Below are positions 10,349 to 19,710 of a DNA stretch of 45,982 nucleotides, one piece after another. Position 1 is the first letter of the stretch. Each line of letters starts with the position of its first letter. Below the pieces are notes generated by a model. That model did not search any database. It was not told the origin of the DNA and was given only the letters and a program-made list of their open reading frames with translations. The translations under genes and the position numbers were made by a program. The DNA is from an uncultured Collinsella sp. (GTDB taxonomy: Bacteria; Actinomycetota; Coriobacteriia; Coriobacteriales; Coriobacteriaceae): positions 1-45,982 of the forward strand of contig CAKUFW010000010.1 of NCBI GenBank assembly GCA_934650975.1, written 5' to 3'.

Positions 10349-10349
10349 C

Positions 10350-12662
10350 ATGAACTTTAGGACTCTCGCCTCGGCAGATGGCATCGGCTCCAACCATCGC
10401 ATCGTCGACGTCTTCCTGTCGATCGTTCCGACGGCTTTGCTCGCCGCGGCCTTTTCCTGCGCGATCGGCAATTGTTTTAGTGCTGCCTGTTTGGGAATGT
10501 TGCTGACGGTAAGTGTCATTACGTCTGTTGTGATGAGCGCCATGGGCGTTTTGCCTGCTTCGAGGCAACCGTCCCGTACCGTGGCGATAATCGTTGCGTC
10601 CGCGACGCTCGTCTGCATGTTGATGCTCCCGCCGGCGCGCGCGGGCTTCTATGCGTTCATCAACGTTATCATCGCTCACCTCAATTCGATATTCGGTTTG
10701 TACCTTCCGCTTGTTGCCGGTGCTGGCTTGCTGTGCGAATCGATGACGTTTTCCCTGCTGGGCGGCCTGTTTGCCGGTTCGTGCAGTTGGCTTTTTGTAA
10801 GCCTGAGTGTTTCGTGGCCCACGCTTTTAATCGTCGTTGTCTGCGGTGTTGAATCCATGGTGCTGCAGCTTGGTGATTCCGCAGTGGCGATGGCATTGGG
10901 CGTTGCAGGCTGGTTGGTCCAGTGCCGCGCGTACGAGCTGCAGGGTTCTACCGTTCGGCTGTCCCAGGTTGTTGTCGGACTCGGTGGCCTTTGCGCCGCC
11001 TGCGGTGTTCTTTTTTCGCTGACGTCTGCTTTTGTGCAGCCTAATCCCGCGTTGTCCACCATGTCTTCAACGGCTGTCGGCGCCATCGAGGAGTTTCGAT
11101 TTGGTAGCGATACGTTGCCCGAGGGTGATCTTTCCCGAGCATCGGATATGAACGAGGGCACTGCGACCACCTTGTCGCTAACGACGGACGGGATGCTTGG
11201 CGACGACCTGCTCCTGAAGGGCTTTGTGGGCAGTACGTTCGATGGCACCTCTTGGCATCGCGGGGATTGGGTGTCCTATGAGGGCGAATGGTCTGGTGTG
11301 CGCGATTGGATGCGGAAGAATGGCCTGACGGTCGCCGAGCAGCGTGCGGCATTTGATACCGCGGCCGAGCGTGAGGGTAAAGCCGCCGTCGAGACGGCAA
11401 AGATCTCGGTCAACGCTTCGGGTGCCAACCGCCGATACGCCTATGCGCCTTATACGCTGCGTTCGCTAAGCGGTGTCGATGCAATGCTTACCGGCTCTAC
11501 GATTACGTGCTCCGGCTTGATGCCTTCGAAGACATATGCGGTAATCGTGGACGATGTGCCCGCGGCGAGCGCTATTACCGATTCGACATGGCTAGCATCG
11601 TCGAAGAGCGCTTACGCAAAGAGTGAACGGGTCTATGCCTCCTTTGTCCGCGAGCACTATCTGGATATAGACGATGACGAGCGCGGCGCAGTCGAGGAGT
11701 ACCTGTTCGCGAGCGATAGCTGGGATGCGAACGCGAATGTATCGGAGGCGGCGGTCGTTAGCCGTGTGCGTACCATGCTTTCTGCGCTTGCAAGTGATAC
11801 GGATAATCCGCCGACATATGCCGAAGCCGGGACGTTCACCAAGTGGTTTTTGGGTACGGCCCACGAGGGCAATTCGGCCTATTTTGCCACGGTGGCAACG
11901 CTTGCGTTTCGGTCGCAGGGGATTCCGGCGCGCTATGTCGAGGGGTATCGGGCTTCGGACGAACGGATTGCCCGCGCATATCATTCCGGCAGCACGCTTT
12001 ACTTGACGGCTGCCGATGCCCATGCCTGGACCGAGGTGTATCTGGATGGTCAGGGCTGGACTCCTGTCGAGGTCACGCCTGGGTACTACAGCCAGTCACT
12101 CGATGCGGACAAGATTGTCGACGTGGGCGAGGCATGGAGCAACGGTACCAACGATTCGACGCTCGATGTGGGTGCGGTCGCCGGCAAGGCCCAGAAAAAG
12201 CGCGACAAGGCTACGGTTAACGAGCGCAAGGCGTCTGTCGTGGTAAAGGCGGGTGCCGCCGCGCTTGTCTTTGTCGCCTTGATGTCGCTTGCCCTGCTTG
12301 TTCGCATGCTTGTGGTGCGCCATCGACGCGCGCGGGATCTTTCGAATGACGATCAGGACATTTGCATCCCGGCGCTCTATAGCTACTTGGTGCTGGTGAT
12401 GGAGCAGAGCGGAGTTGCGGCTTTTGACGAGACCAAGCCACTCGAATGTCTTGATTCCTTTGCCGAAGCATTCCCCGCGGTCGATCCTTGGGAGTACCGT
12501 CGAGTCATTCAGCTCTACCAGGCCTATGTCTTTGGCGGGCACGCGCTTAAACCCAACGAGCTGCGTACCCTTCGTCGCTTTGCCGAGCGTCTGCATCAGA
12601 ACATGCCGGCGCCAAAGAATGTAATTGAACGCTTCCGCCGCTGCGTGCTGCATGCGTTGTAG
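10350..12662 (+). CDS. Membrane transglutaminase-fold protein (TgpA/DUF4129-like), catalytic Cys and Asp substituted
   Basis: A 770-residue protein with a multi-pass N-terminus (about six to eight segments within residues 20-250), an external transglutaminase-like domain (~500-580), one C-terminal membrane helix (~627-656) and a cytoplasmic DUF4129-like tail. In the transglutaminase core the usual Gly-x-Cys is Gly507-Asn508-Ser509. His558 is present in DAHAWTEVYL, and the usual Asp after the tryptophan motif is Glu (GWTPVEVTP). Two of three catalytic residues are therefore changed. ATG 10350 is chosen because GGAGG (10339-10343) precedes it and it starts just after the DUF58 stop; an in-frame extension upstream overlaps DUF58. 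The operon context matches MoxR-DUF58-TgpA loci. Confidence 0.88.
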   Translation: MNFRTLASADGIGSNHRIVDVFLSIVPTALLAAAFSCAIGNCFSAACLGMLLTVSVITSVVMSAMGVLPASRQPSRTVAIIVASATLVCMLMLPPARAGFYAFINVIIAHLNSIFGLYLPLVAGAGLLCESMTFSLLGGLFAGSCSWLFVSLSVSWPTLLIVVVCGVESMVLQLGDSAVAMALGVAGWLVQCRAYELQGSTVRLSQVVVGLGGLCAACGVLFSLTSAFVQPNPALSTMSSTAVGAIEEFRFGSDTLPEGDLSRASDMNEGTATTLSLTTDGMLGDDLLLKGFVGSTFDGTSWHRGDWVSYEGEWSGVRDWMRKNGLTVAEQRAAFDTAAEREGKAAVETAKISVNASGANRRYAYAPYTLRSLSGVDAMLTGSTITCSGLMPSKTYAVIVDDVPAASAITDSTWLASSKSAYAKSERVYASFVREHYLDIDDDERGAVEEYLFASDSWDANANVSEAAVVSRVRTMLSALASDTDNPPTYAEAGTFTKWFLGTAHEGNSAYFATVATLAFRSQGIPARYVEGYRASDERIARAYHSGSTLYLTAADAHAWTEVYLDGQGWTPVEVTPGYYSQSLDADKIVDVGEAWSNGTNDSTLDVGAVAGKAQKKRDKATVNERKASVVVKAGAAALVFVALMSLALLVRMLVVRHRRARDLSNDDQDICIPALYSYLVLVMEQSGVAAFDETKPLECLDSFAEAFPAVDPWEYRRVIQLYQAYVFGGHALKPNELRTLRRFAERLHQNMPAPKNVIERFRRCVLHAL

Positions 12663-12676
12663 GGGAGTGGAGTAAC

Positions 12677-15600
12677 GTGATATCTAAGAAGTCTCAACAT
12701 ATGGCCTCGCGCAAAAGCGCTGCCGCCGCACGACTGAAAAAGCCCCAAGGCGAGCGCTCGCAGGGTGCTGGCGAGCGCGTTGTCGATCAACTTGCGCACC
12801 GCGTTGCGCTGCCCTCCGCCTCGCGCATGGTAGCCGTGGCGGCTTCGGTGGCAGCGGTCGGTGCATTTGGCGTTGGTGCGTTTGAGCTGGCACAAGGCGG
12901 CCTGAGCTTTGATCCCTCGTCATACATTGCGACCTACGCCCATGGCGATGCCGCATCTGGTGAGGCCTATCGAATCAGTTCGACCTCGACCGACGCCGAG
13001 GCAAATCGTTATGACGAAGAAAGTGATAGTAACGACACGAGCGCCCGAGAGCAGGAGGCCCCGCTTGCCGATGTGCCGACGCAGGCTAATCTGGCAAGCC
13101 AAAGCGGAACAACTGCCTACAACGTTACCGGCAACGCCGATGGCTCCGGCGTAACGGTTGCAGGAGGCGCGGGCGGCAATGGAACGGGTGGCGGTGCCTC
13201 TGCGGGTGGCGTTCTTGGTCCCGTGATCAACGCTGGTGGCGGCGCGGGCGGCAACGGCGGTAGTGGAGGCGGTTCCGGCGCCGGTGGCGGCTCTGGTGCG
13301 GGCGGCTCGACCAACTCGACGGCGAATTCCTATAAATATCTGCTGCAGGACCCCACGCCCCAAAAGGGCGCACCCATGGGTGACACGACGTTTTTTACGC
13401 AGTTTACCGGCAACGCCGGCGTGGTCGATGCTGGCAAGGTGGAAATCGCACCCATTACGGATGCAATCTACGACGGCCAAATGCTCGATGCCTGGACGCT
13501 GTTTTGCGCTATGGACGTTCATTGGAGCGATGACATCGGTCTCTATTACCTTGCCTGTACCAAGGATGAATTCGCCGCGTTCCCGTACTTCCGCATCAAC
13601 TCATGGACCAATACTGCCGGGGAGCAGAATCCGGCGCTTTGCTCAAGCCAGCCGCTAACGGTGAGCGTCTCGCTGCGCCTATCACAAGATGCAGCGTGGA
13701 CGACCCGTACCGTTACCATCCAACCGGCGCAGTCGTGCCTGTTTGTGGTCGGTCAGCCCGATTCGGACGGGCAACGCAGCGTGCTTTGGAATACGTTGAG
13801 CGCCAAGGCGAACTTGCTCGGTGTTAACGCGCAAGAGGCGTTTATGAAGCAGGCGGGTCATGTCGATTCGGACGGGTATCTCAATGCTCTGTTGCTGGGC
13901 TGGTGCGAGAATGAGACGCCCGCCCCGTATTTCTATACGCTAACGCCCGGTCGCCATGTAGTGGTCCCCGGCGATGTTGTGCCGATTGACCCCGCCTACA
14001 AGGTGCGTTTTCAGGGGTATGCTCTCGACGATGACTATCGCTTTGACGATGACCCGACCAGTCTCAATAGCTCGCGCCTGCAGACGCTCGTAGATGTCGA
14101 TGAGGCGGCGGTGTCGGTTGACGGCGGTGTCGAGACCCTGTGCGTCCCGCAAGGTGTACAGGCGGTCGATGCCTATACCGATAGCCGCCAGCGCGAGGGC
14201 TTTACCTGGCAGGTCAACAATCTGGAGCTGCCGTCCTCGGTGTACTACGTCAACGTCGATGCGGGTTTTCAGGTGCTCGACGCCTACCGCGTGGCATCGG
14301 ACAATCCCGTCTACGCCGCCACGGACGATGGTATTTTGACCTCCCATGACGGCAAAGAATACCTGGGCATTCCGTACAATACGCGCGAGCTCGATGTTCC
14401 CGCTGACATTACCAACGTCGTCGTGCCCAATCACAACAAGCTCGATCACATCGTTTTGCATGCGTCTAAAAAGGGCAAGCTACCCCAGATTGACGTGAGC
14501 GGTCTGCGGGATTGCGCGCTCGTCGTCGATGACTCCCTGCTGCTCGATTTTATTGTCGAACATGCGGAAGAGTTGGAGAATGCCTACGGCGTCTATGTGT
14601 CGCCTGCGAGTAGCCCCGACGTACAGCTTATGTACTCTCAAGGTCTTGTGTACAGTCTGGATTCGGAGCTTGAAAGTGATTTGTGCTGCGTACTCGATAC
14701 GGGTTCCAACATCGCGCTGGTGCAGATTTCCAACAACATCATGAAGGGTGCCTTTGCGGGCAACACCTCGGTCGATACGTTGGTGCTCATGCCGTGGTTT
14801 GGTGACGAGGTGACGCTCGAGGACGGCTGCCTTGCGGGCGGCTCGGTGCAGACCATTGTGTGCGCTACGGACGAGCAGGTTGCCTATGTTGAGCAGCATA
14901 AGGCTGCTGCCGGCGCACCCAATGCGCGCGTTATTAAGATGAGCCTGTCGCAGGAGGGATACCTGTATTACGACAACGACGGCGAGATAATCCTGCTGTC
15001 TGCTGCCGGCGACGAAGACGGCAATCTGCCTGCGACCTTTGACGGCACGTTGCATACGGACGACGCTAAACAGCTCGAGGTGAATACCATCGCACCGTAC
15101 GCCTTCTCGGGCGATGCGGAGCTCATGTTTGTCAACCTGGGTGAGCATACGAGCGAGATCGGTCGCAACGCGTTTGAGAACTGCCAGAACCTGCAAGGCG
15201 TGTTCTTTGGGACGTCCGATAGCATCGAGGTGGGGGCCGATGCCTTTAACGGCTGTACGGGCCTGGGCTTTGTGGCATCGCGTGCCAAAAGGGCTTCGTT
15301 TGCCACGACCGAGAATCCTAATCCGGCTGGCTGCACCTGGTATGCGCCCGATGGCGAGGTTCGGGGCTATGACAGCCGCTTTGTCGCCATCAGCGGTATT
15401 TACGATTTTGCTTGCGATGCGCAGGGCGACGATACCGTCCTTCTCTACGGCTACTACCGTGGCGACGAAGAGGGCAAGCCCAGCATTCTGCTCGGTGCAC
15501 CCTCGGTACTCAATGGCACGATCGAATTGTTGCCGAGCACGCTGGAGATCTTTGGCGGCTATTCCTCGTCCGGCGCCAGGGACCTGCCCGGCGCGTTTGA

Positions 15601-16930
15601 GGGAACCGGTGGCGTGTGGGATATCGATTGGTCTTCGGCGCCCCGCTTGGAGTACATCGATCGCTACGCCTTTAGGAATTCGGGCATTGCCGGCAATCTG
15701 AACATCGATCTTCCCAACAACGACATCTCTGTTGGCGTCTCGGCATTCGACGGCTGCACGAACTTAACGTCCGCGTCGCTCCATGCGGCAACCCTCGATA
15801 TCAACGACCAGGCATTCACCAATTGCTTGAGGCTTACGAGTGCATCGTTCGTGGCGAACAGCAATGGCGACTACGATAGCGCCACGGGCCTGGGCTCTCA
15901 AAACTATTTGGCGTCCTCGGTGTTCGGCAGCGATGCTAACTTTACGAGCTTGACGGTCGGTGCTGGCATTGCGACGCTGGGCTATCCGGCACCGGGCGTA
16001 GGCTTCTTCTTTGACGGCGCGACTGACGCCGAGGAGGAGGCGAGCCGCATTCGCCTGTCGGTGCCGAGCGGCATGGAGCAGGACTACCTGAACGCGTGGA
16101 CCTACGGCTTTATTGGCTATGACGACTACGACGCCTATTTCGAAGAAGTCTATTGGAATATGTTCATGGACTTCTATATGGGAGTGGGCCCAGAGCCGAC
16201 GGTTGAGGCGGTCGAGGCAAAAATGGCCGAGAACCTTCTGGAGCCCGAGAATCGCTTGCGCACTATGATGGGGCTGCCGTTGGTTGAGGCGTCTACGGTT
16301 ATCAAAACGGGCGGTGATGTGCCCGAGAACACTGAATGGAAGATCGAGGACAACGGCGACGGAACCGCCACACTGGTCTCGGCGCCGTCCGACATTGAGC
16401 AGGCTGAGTTGTCGAGTGTGTTGACGGGACCAACCGTAATCGCTTCGAATGCCTTTTCGCGCTGCTCGAATCTTACCGAGATCGTGCTGTGCGATAAGGT
16501 GGTCGGCATCCAAAGCGGCGCGTTTATCGGCTGTAGTGGTGTGACGGTGACGCTGCCTTCTGGTTGTCCGCTGCCGGAGTTGCTGGGCGGGATGGAGAAC
16601 ACGCCGTTCTCGTTTGGCAGTAACGTGACGCTCGATGTTGCCGAAGCCGACCGCGAGGCATTCCTCAAGGCCTGGTCCCGTCAGATGGTTGGGGCTTTCG
16701 TGGACGACGATGAAGAGAACTACGTTTGGAGCAAGTGGTTCAGCAATGTCAACATGGACACATTTGAATCGCCGACCTTCGACGTGCTCAATAAGGCCGT
16801 GAATGAGCCGATCATGGAGTGCGAGAATCGCCTGCGCGCGATGATGGGCATGGAGCCTATCGCCGATATCAGCGAGCTGTCCAATCCCATCGATATCAAT
16901 GAGTATCCCGATTTTTGGATTGCCGGCTAG
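12677..16930 (+). CDS. Large surface protein with BspA-type leucine-rich repeats
   Basis: A 1417-residue protein. After a basic N-terminus there is one membrane segment (~50-72), an acidic Ser/Thr-rich stretch, a Gly-rich linker (~158-213), a large novel region, then LRR_5/BspA-type repeats such as IGRNAFENCQNLQGVFFG, DISVGVSAFDGCTNLTSASL and VIASNAFSRCSNLTEIVL. The membrane segment near the N-terminus suggests type II anchoring with the bulk outside; there is no LPXTG signal at the C-terminus. Two copies of a helical ~65-residue module end in ENRLRTMMGLP and ENRLRAMMGME. The GTG start follows GGAGTGGAG; ATG 12701 is an alternative. BspA-like proteins often mediate adhesion. It is last in the MoxR operon, so it may be the client. 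Confidence 0.85.
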   Translation: MISKKSQHMASRKSAAAARLKKPQGERSQGAGERVVDQLAHRVALPSASRMVAVAASVAAVGAFGVGAFELAQGGLSFDPSSYIATYAHGDAASGEAYRISSTSTDAEANRYDEESDSNDTSAREQEAPLADVPTQANLASQSGTTAYNVTGNADGSGVTVAGGAGGNGTGGGASAGGVLGPVINAGGGAGGNGGSGGGSGAGGGSGAGGSTNSTANSYKYLLQDPTPQKGAPMGDTTFFTQFTGNAGVVDAGKVEIAPITDAIYDGQMLDAWTLFCAMDVHWSDDIGLYYLACTKDEFAAFPYFRINSWTNTAGEQNPALCSSQPLTVSVSLRLSQDAAWTTRTVTIQPAQSCLFVVGQPDSDGQRSVLWNTLSAKANLLGVNAQEAFMKQAGHVDSDGYLNALLLGWCENETPAPYFYTLTPGRHVVVPGDVVPIDPAYKVRFQGYALDDDYRFDDDPTSLNSSRLQTLVDVDEAAVSVDGGVETLCVPQGVQAVDAYTDSRQREGFTWQVNNLELPSSVYYVNVDAGFQVLDAYRVASDNPVYAATDDGILTSHDGKEYLGIPYNTRELDVPADITNVVVPNHNKLDHIVLHASKKGKLPQIDVSGLRDCALVVDDSLLLDFIVEHAEELENAYGVYVSPASSPDVQLMYSQGLVYSLDSELESDLCCVLDTGSNIALVQISNNIMKGAFAGNTSVDTLVLMPWFGDEVTLEDGCLAGGSVQTIVCATDEQVAYVEQHKAAAGAPNARVIKMSLSQEGYLYYDNDGEIILLSAAGDEDGNLPATFDGTLHTDDAKQLEVNTIAPYAFSGDAELMFVNLGEHTSEIGRNAFENCQNLQGVFFGTSDSIEVGADAFNGCTGLGFVASRAKRASFATTENPNPAGCTWYAPDGEVRGYDSRFVAISGIYDFACDAQGDDTVLLYGYYRGDEEGKPSILLGAPSVLNGTIELLPSTLEIFGGYSSSGARDLPGAFEGTGGVWDIDWSSAPRLEYIDRYAFRNSGIAGNLNIDLPNNDISVGVSAFDGCTNLTSASLHAATLDINDQAFTNCLRLTSASFVANSNGDYDSATGLGSQNYLASSVFGSDANFTSLTVGAGIATLGYPAPGVGFFFDGATDAEEEASRIRLSVPSGMEQDYLNAWTYGFIGYDDYDAYFEEVYWNMFMDFYMGVGPEPTVEAVEAKMAENLLEPENRLRTMMGLPLVEASTVIKTGGDVPENTEWKIEDNGDGTATLVSAPSDIEQAELSSVLTGPTVIASNAFSRCSNLTEIVLCDKVVGIQSGAFIGCSGVTVTLPSGCPLPELLGGMENTPFSFGSNVTLDVAEADREAFLKAWSRQMVGAFVDDDEENYVWSKWFSNVNMDTFESPTFDVLNKAVNEPIMECENRLRAMMGMEPIADISELSNPIDINEYPDFWIAG

Positions 16931-16939
16931 AAAGAGGAC

Positions 16940-17668
16940 TTACGAAGCTAGGCAGCCCCAGCCGATGGGGCTGCTGCCGTTTTGCTCGAGCAGGTCGTTG
17001 GTAGCCGAGAAGGGGCGCGACCCCATAAAAGCCGAGAGTTCCGCCGTGGCACGGTTGGCCGAAAGCGGCGAGGGGTGCGTGGATGCCAGGCAGAACTTGC
17101 CGGTCGCCTCGCCTGCGCCGGTTGCAGCGAGCTTGCCCTCGACCATTTGCTGGGCAAAACGACCCCAGGCCAAAAAGACCACGGGTTGGGGCAGTAGACA
17201 GCAGCACTCGATAATGTAGTCGGTGAGGGTGCTCCACCCCAGTTTGGCGTGTGAGTTGGCAGCGTGCTCACGTACCGTGAGTGTGGTGTTGAGCAGCAGG
17301 ACGCCTTGTTGCGCCCACGGCGTTAGATCGCCCGTGGCGGGAATGGGGCAGCCAAGATCGGCATTGAGTTCCTTATAGATGTTGCGCAGGCTGGGCGGCA
17401 GCTTGGTTTGTGTCGCGGGAACCGAGAACGATAGTCCCATGGCCTGGTTGGGTCCGTGATACGGGTCCTGACCCAAGATGACAACCTTGACCTGGTCGGC
17501 CGGCGTATAGGCGAGGGCATTGAGAATGTCGTCTTGCGCCGGGTAGATGGTCTGCTCGGCACGCAAAAGGGCGATGCGCTCGAGCAGCTGGTTCGTAGTG
17601 TCACGCACCGGCTGCGGCGCATCGCCCAACCAAGTTGCTATGTTACGGTCGCGAGTTGCGGTGTCCAT
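16940..17668 (-). CDS. ung: Uracil-DNA glycosylase, family 1
   Basis: A 242-residue enzyme that excises uracil from DNA to start base-excision repair. The catalytic water-activating loop is LGQDPYHGP, the uracil-binding motif is GVLLLNTTLTVRE followed by SHAKLGW, and the DNA-intercalating loop is HPSPLSANR, all in the family-1 order. The start is ATG at 17668, with CAAAGGAGC just upstream. Past HPSPLS the C-terminus (ATAELSAFMGSRPFSATND) varies in the expected GxxPFSxxN form. The gene converges with the LRR gene with a 9-base gap and shares terminator DNA with it. A TACAAT at 17704-17709 (minus strand) may be its -10. Confidence 0.95.
   Translation of the reverse strand: MDTATRDRNIATWLGDAPQPVRDTTNQLLERIALLRAEQTIYPAQDDILNALAYTPADQVKVVILGQDPYHGPNQAMGLSFSVPATQTKLPPSLRNIYKELNADLGCPIPATGDLTPWAQQGVLLLNTTLTVREHAANSHAKLGWSTLTDYIIECCCLLPQPVVFLAWGRFAQQMVEGKLAATGAGEATGKFCLASTHPSPLSANRATAELSAFMGSRPFSATNDLLEQNGSSPIGWGCLAS
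16952..16984 (+). terminator. Terminator of the LRR gene embedded in the end of ung
   Basis: GCAGCCCCA (16952-16960) pairs perfectly with TGGGGCTGC (16966-16974) around a 5-base loop and is followed by TGCCGTTTT on the plus strand. It lies inside the last codons of the convergent ung gene, whose stop is 9 bases from the LRR stop. The T run suits the plus-strand transcript only. Confidence 0.65.
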
Positions 17669-17756
17669 GGGGCTCCTTTGCGGCAGATGCTTTGCTGGCA
17701 TCTATTGTAAGGGCGTCCGATGGATGCTGGGCCGCTGTGTATAAAAGCGTCGAGCT

Positions 17757-18659
17757 CTAGGAGACGTGCTCGGGCGCTCCAGCCATACGGGCGTTGCTGC
17801 GGGCGCGAAGGCGCGGAAGCTCGACCGTTGCCACCATGACGCCGGTGAGGATGAGGGCGGCGCCAAAGAAGGCGATGGGGCTCAGGACCTCGCCAACCAG
17901 GAAGAACGAGAAGACGGCGGAGCAGACCGGCTCGAGCGAGAAGGCAAAGCCCGTGGTCTCGGCGGGAACATGGGGCTGAACGAGCGTCTGCGTGATGAAG
18001 CCGTAGGCCGAGCAGATGAGTGCGAGGGCGACGACAACCACGATCTCGCTCGGGGTGCTGGGGAGCGTAAAGCCGCCAAAAGCGCATGCGGCAATGCCCG
18101 AGAACAGACCGGCAAAGCCCAGCTGCCAAACGCCCAGGCCCAGGGGGTCGACTTCCTCGACAAAGCGCTTGGCGACGATGATATGGCCGGCATACACAAA
18201 GGCGGAGAGCAGCATAATGAGCGCGCCGGGGTTGAGGCTGGTAAAGTCGGCGCCCGAAAGCAGCAGCATGCCGCAGGTGACAATGGCGGTGCCGACGAGC
18301 ACCTTGCGCTCTGGGGCACGACGCAGCAGGGCGGCGTTGGCAAACGGCACGATTACGACCGTCAGGCTCTGCAAAAAGCCGGCAGTGGAGGCAGACGTGA
18401 GGCTGGAGCCCAGGCACATGCAGGTGAGCTCGGTTGCCATGATGGCACCGATAATGGCGGCGCGGACCATCAGGTCGCGGTTGATGCGGAACGCGTGCTT
18501 GTGGAAGAGCAGCAGGCAAGCTGCAAAGGCGATGAGGCAGCGCAACGCGACGATACTCGTGGCGTTCATGCTGTCCATGCCGATCTTCATAAGGGGATAC
18601 GAAAAGCCCCATGCGACGGGAACGGAAAATGAGAGCGCGATTGCTTTTTTGCGATCCAT
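17757..18659 (-). CDS. EamA-family (DMT) transporter
   Basis: A 300-residue protein with ten predicted membrane helices arranged as two EamA halves, starting SFSVPVAWGFSYPLMK and including the characteristic LRCLIAFAACLLL and GFAFSLEPVCSAVFSFF segments. Drug/metabolite transporters of this family export amino acids, sugars or metabolites; substrates are not predictable. The start ATG (18657-18659) has AAAAGGAGT upstream. It is divergent from a LysR regulator across a 158-base region, the usual arrangement for a regulator and its target. The gene is probably single, since the downstream ung gene has its own promoter-like sequence. Confidence 0.92.
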   Translation of the reverse strand: MDRKKAIALSFSVPVAWGFSYPLMKIGMDSMNATSIVALRCLIAFAACLLLFHKHAFRINRDLMVRAAIIGAIMATELTCMCLGSSLTSASTAGFLQSLTVVIVPFANAALLRRAPERKVLVGTAIVTCGMLLLSGADFTSLNPGALIMLLSAFVYAGHIIVAKRFVEEVDPLGLGVWQLGFAGLFSGIAACAFGGFTLPSTPSEIVVVVALALICSAYGFITQTLVQPHVPAETTGFAFSLEPVCSAVFSFFLVGEVLSPIAFFGAALILTGVMVATVELPRLRARSNARMAGAPEHVS

Positions 18660-18720
18660 GGGACTCCTTTTGTTACAGAACGGTTTCGCAAAAAGGATTC
18701 TGCGCCCAGATATGGATGTA

Positions 18721-18757
18721 GTAAAGCGAATGTATCTTCAGTATGATTAAGTAAAGC
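18721..18757. promoter_or_regulatory. Direct repeats in the EamA/LysR divergent region
   Basis: GTAAAGC occurs at 18721-18727 and 18751-18757, exactly 30 bp apart, within AT-rich DNA between the two divergent starts. Three helical turns of spacing would suit LysR tetramer contacts, but no T-N11-A box is clear. Confidence 0.25.
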
Positions 18758-18817
18758 TAAAGTAGGTGTGAAAAGCGCTGGCAAAACGTTTTACGGCTGC
18801 ATCGTTGTGGAGGCAAG

Positions 18818-19684
18818 ATGGCATCGCGGTATCAGATTGTTTGTATGGTGGTCGATCGCGGCAGCCTCAAGGGCGCGGCCGATGAGCTGGGCTATACGCA
18901 AAGCGCGGTGAGCCAGGCCGTTAAGGCGCTCGAACGCGAGCTGGGCACCACGCTTATCGAGCGCGGCAAGCAGGGCGTTTCGCTTACGCGTGACGGCAAG
19001 CAGTACCTGCCGTATCTGCGTCAAATTGTAACGGCCGAGGCCGAGCTCGAGGGCAAGCGCCAAGAGCTGCTGGGCCTGTCCTCGACCGATATTCGCATTG
19101 CGACGTTTACCAACGTGAGCCGAACCGTGCTGCCGCGCGTGATTCGCGACTTTGGCACGCTGCATCCAGGCGTGCGCTTTACCCTCAAACAAGGCGATTA
19201 CACGCGCAACGCCCAGTGGGTGCACGACGGTGTGGTTGACTTTTGCTTTACGGCGCGTGGATTTACCGCCGGGCTGCAGAAGCGCGTGGTCTATCACGAC
19301 GAGCTCGTGGCGCTGCTGCCGGCAACGCATTCGCTGACGGCAAAGGAAAAGGTCACGCTGGCCGATTTAGCGTCCGAGCCATTTGTTCTGCTGGACGAGG
19401 GTGAGCAGAGCCTGGTGCTCGACGCATTTGCCGCGCACGGGCTGTCGCCGCATGTGACGAGCGAGGTCACCGACGACTACACCATTATGGCGATGGTGGA
19501 GGAGGGGTTGGGCGTGAGCATGCTCTACCGCCGTACCGTCGAGGGCATGCGGGCTGATATTCGCGTGCGGCCCATCGTGCATGCCCCTTCGCGCGACGTG
19601 GTGGCAGCCTGGCGCAGCTGGGACACCATGCCCATCGCCACCAGGCGCTTTATCGATTACATGAGCTCGCATATCGTCAATTAG
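18818..19684 (+). CDS. LysR-family transcriptional regulator
   Basis: A 288-residue regulator with an N-terminal winged helix-turn-helix (residues 1-60; GSLKGAADELGYTQSAVSQ is the recognition region) and a LysR substrate-binding domain. The first residues (MASRYQIVCMVVDRGS) are compact compared with typical LysR proteins, which carry a few more residues before the helix. GGAGG lies five bases ahead of ATG 18818. It is divergent from the EamA transporter gene, which is its most likely target. A convergent MATE gene lies 26 bases beyond its stop, with no clear terminator between. The effector is unknown. Confidence 0.93.
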   Translation: MASRYQIVCMVVDRGSLKGAADELGYTQSAVSQAVKALERELGTTLIERGKQGVSLTRDGKQYLPYLRQIVTAEAELEGKRQELLGLSSTDIRIATFTNVSRTVLPRVIRDFGTLHPGVRFTLKQGDYTRNAQWVHDGVVDFCFTARGFTAGLQKRVVYHDELVALLPATHSLTAKEKVTLADLASEPFVLLDEGEQSLVLDAFAAHGLSPHVTSEVTDDYTIMAMVEEGLGVSMLYRRTVEGMRADIRVRPIVHAPSRDVVAAWRSWDTMPIATRRFIDYMSSHIVN

Positions 19685-19710
19685 CGATTGCGCGGCGCTT
19701 GGGGTTTTGT

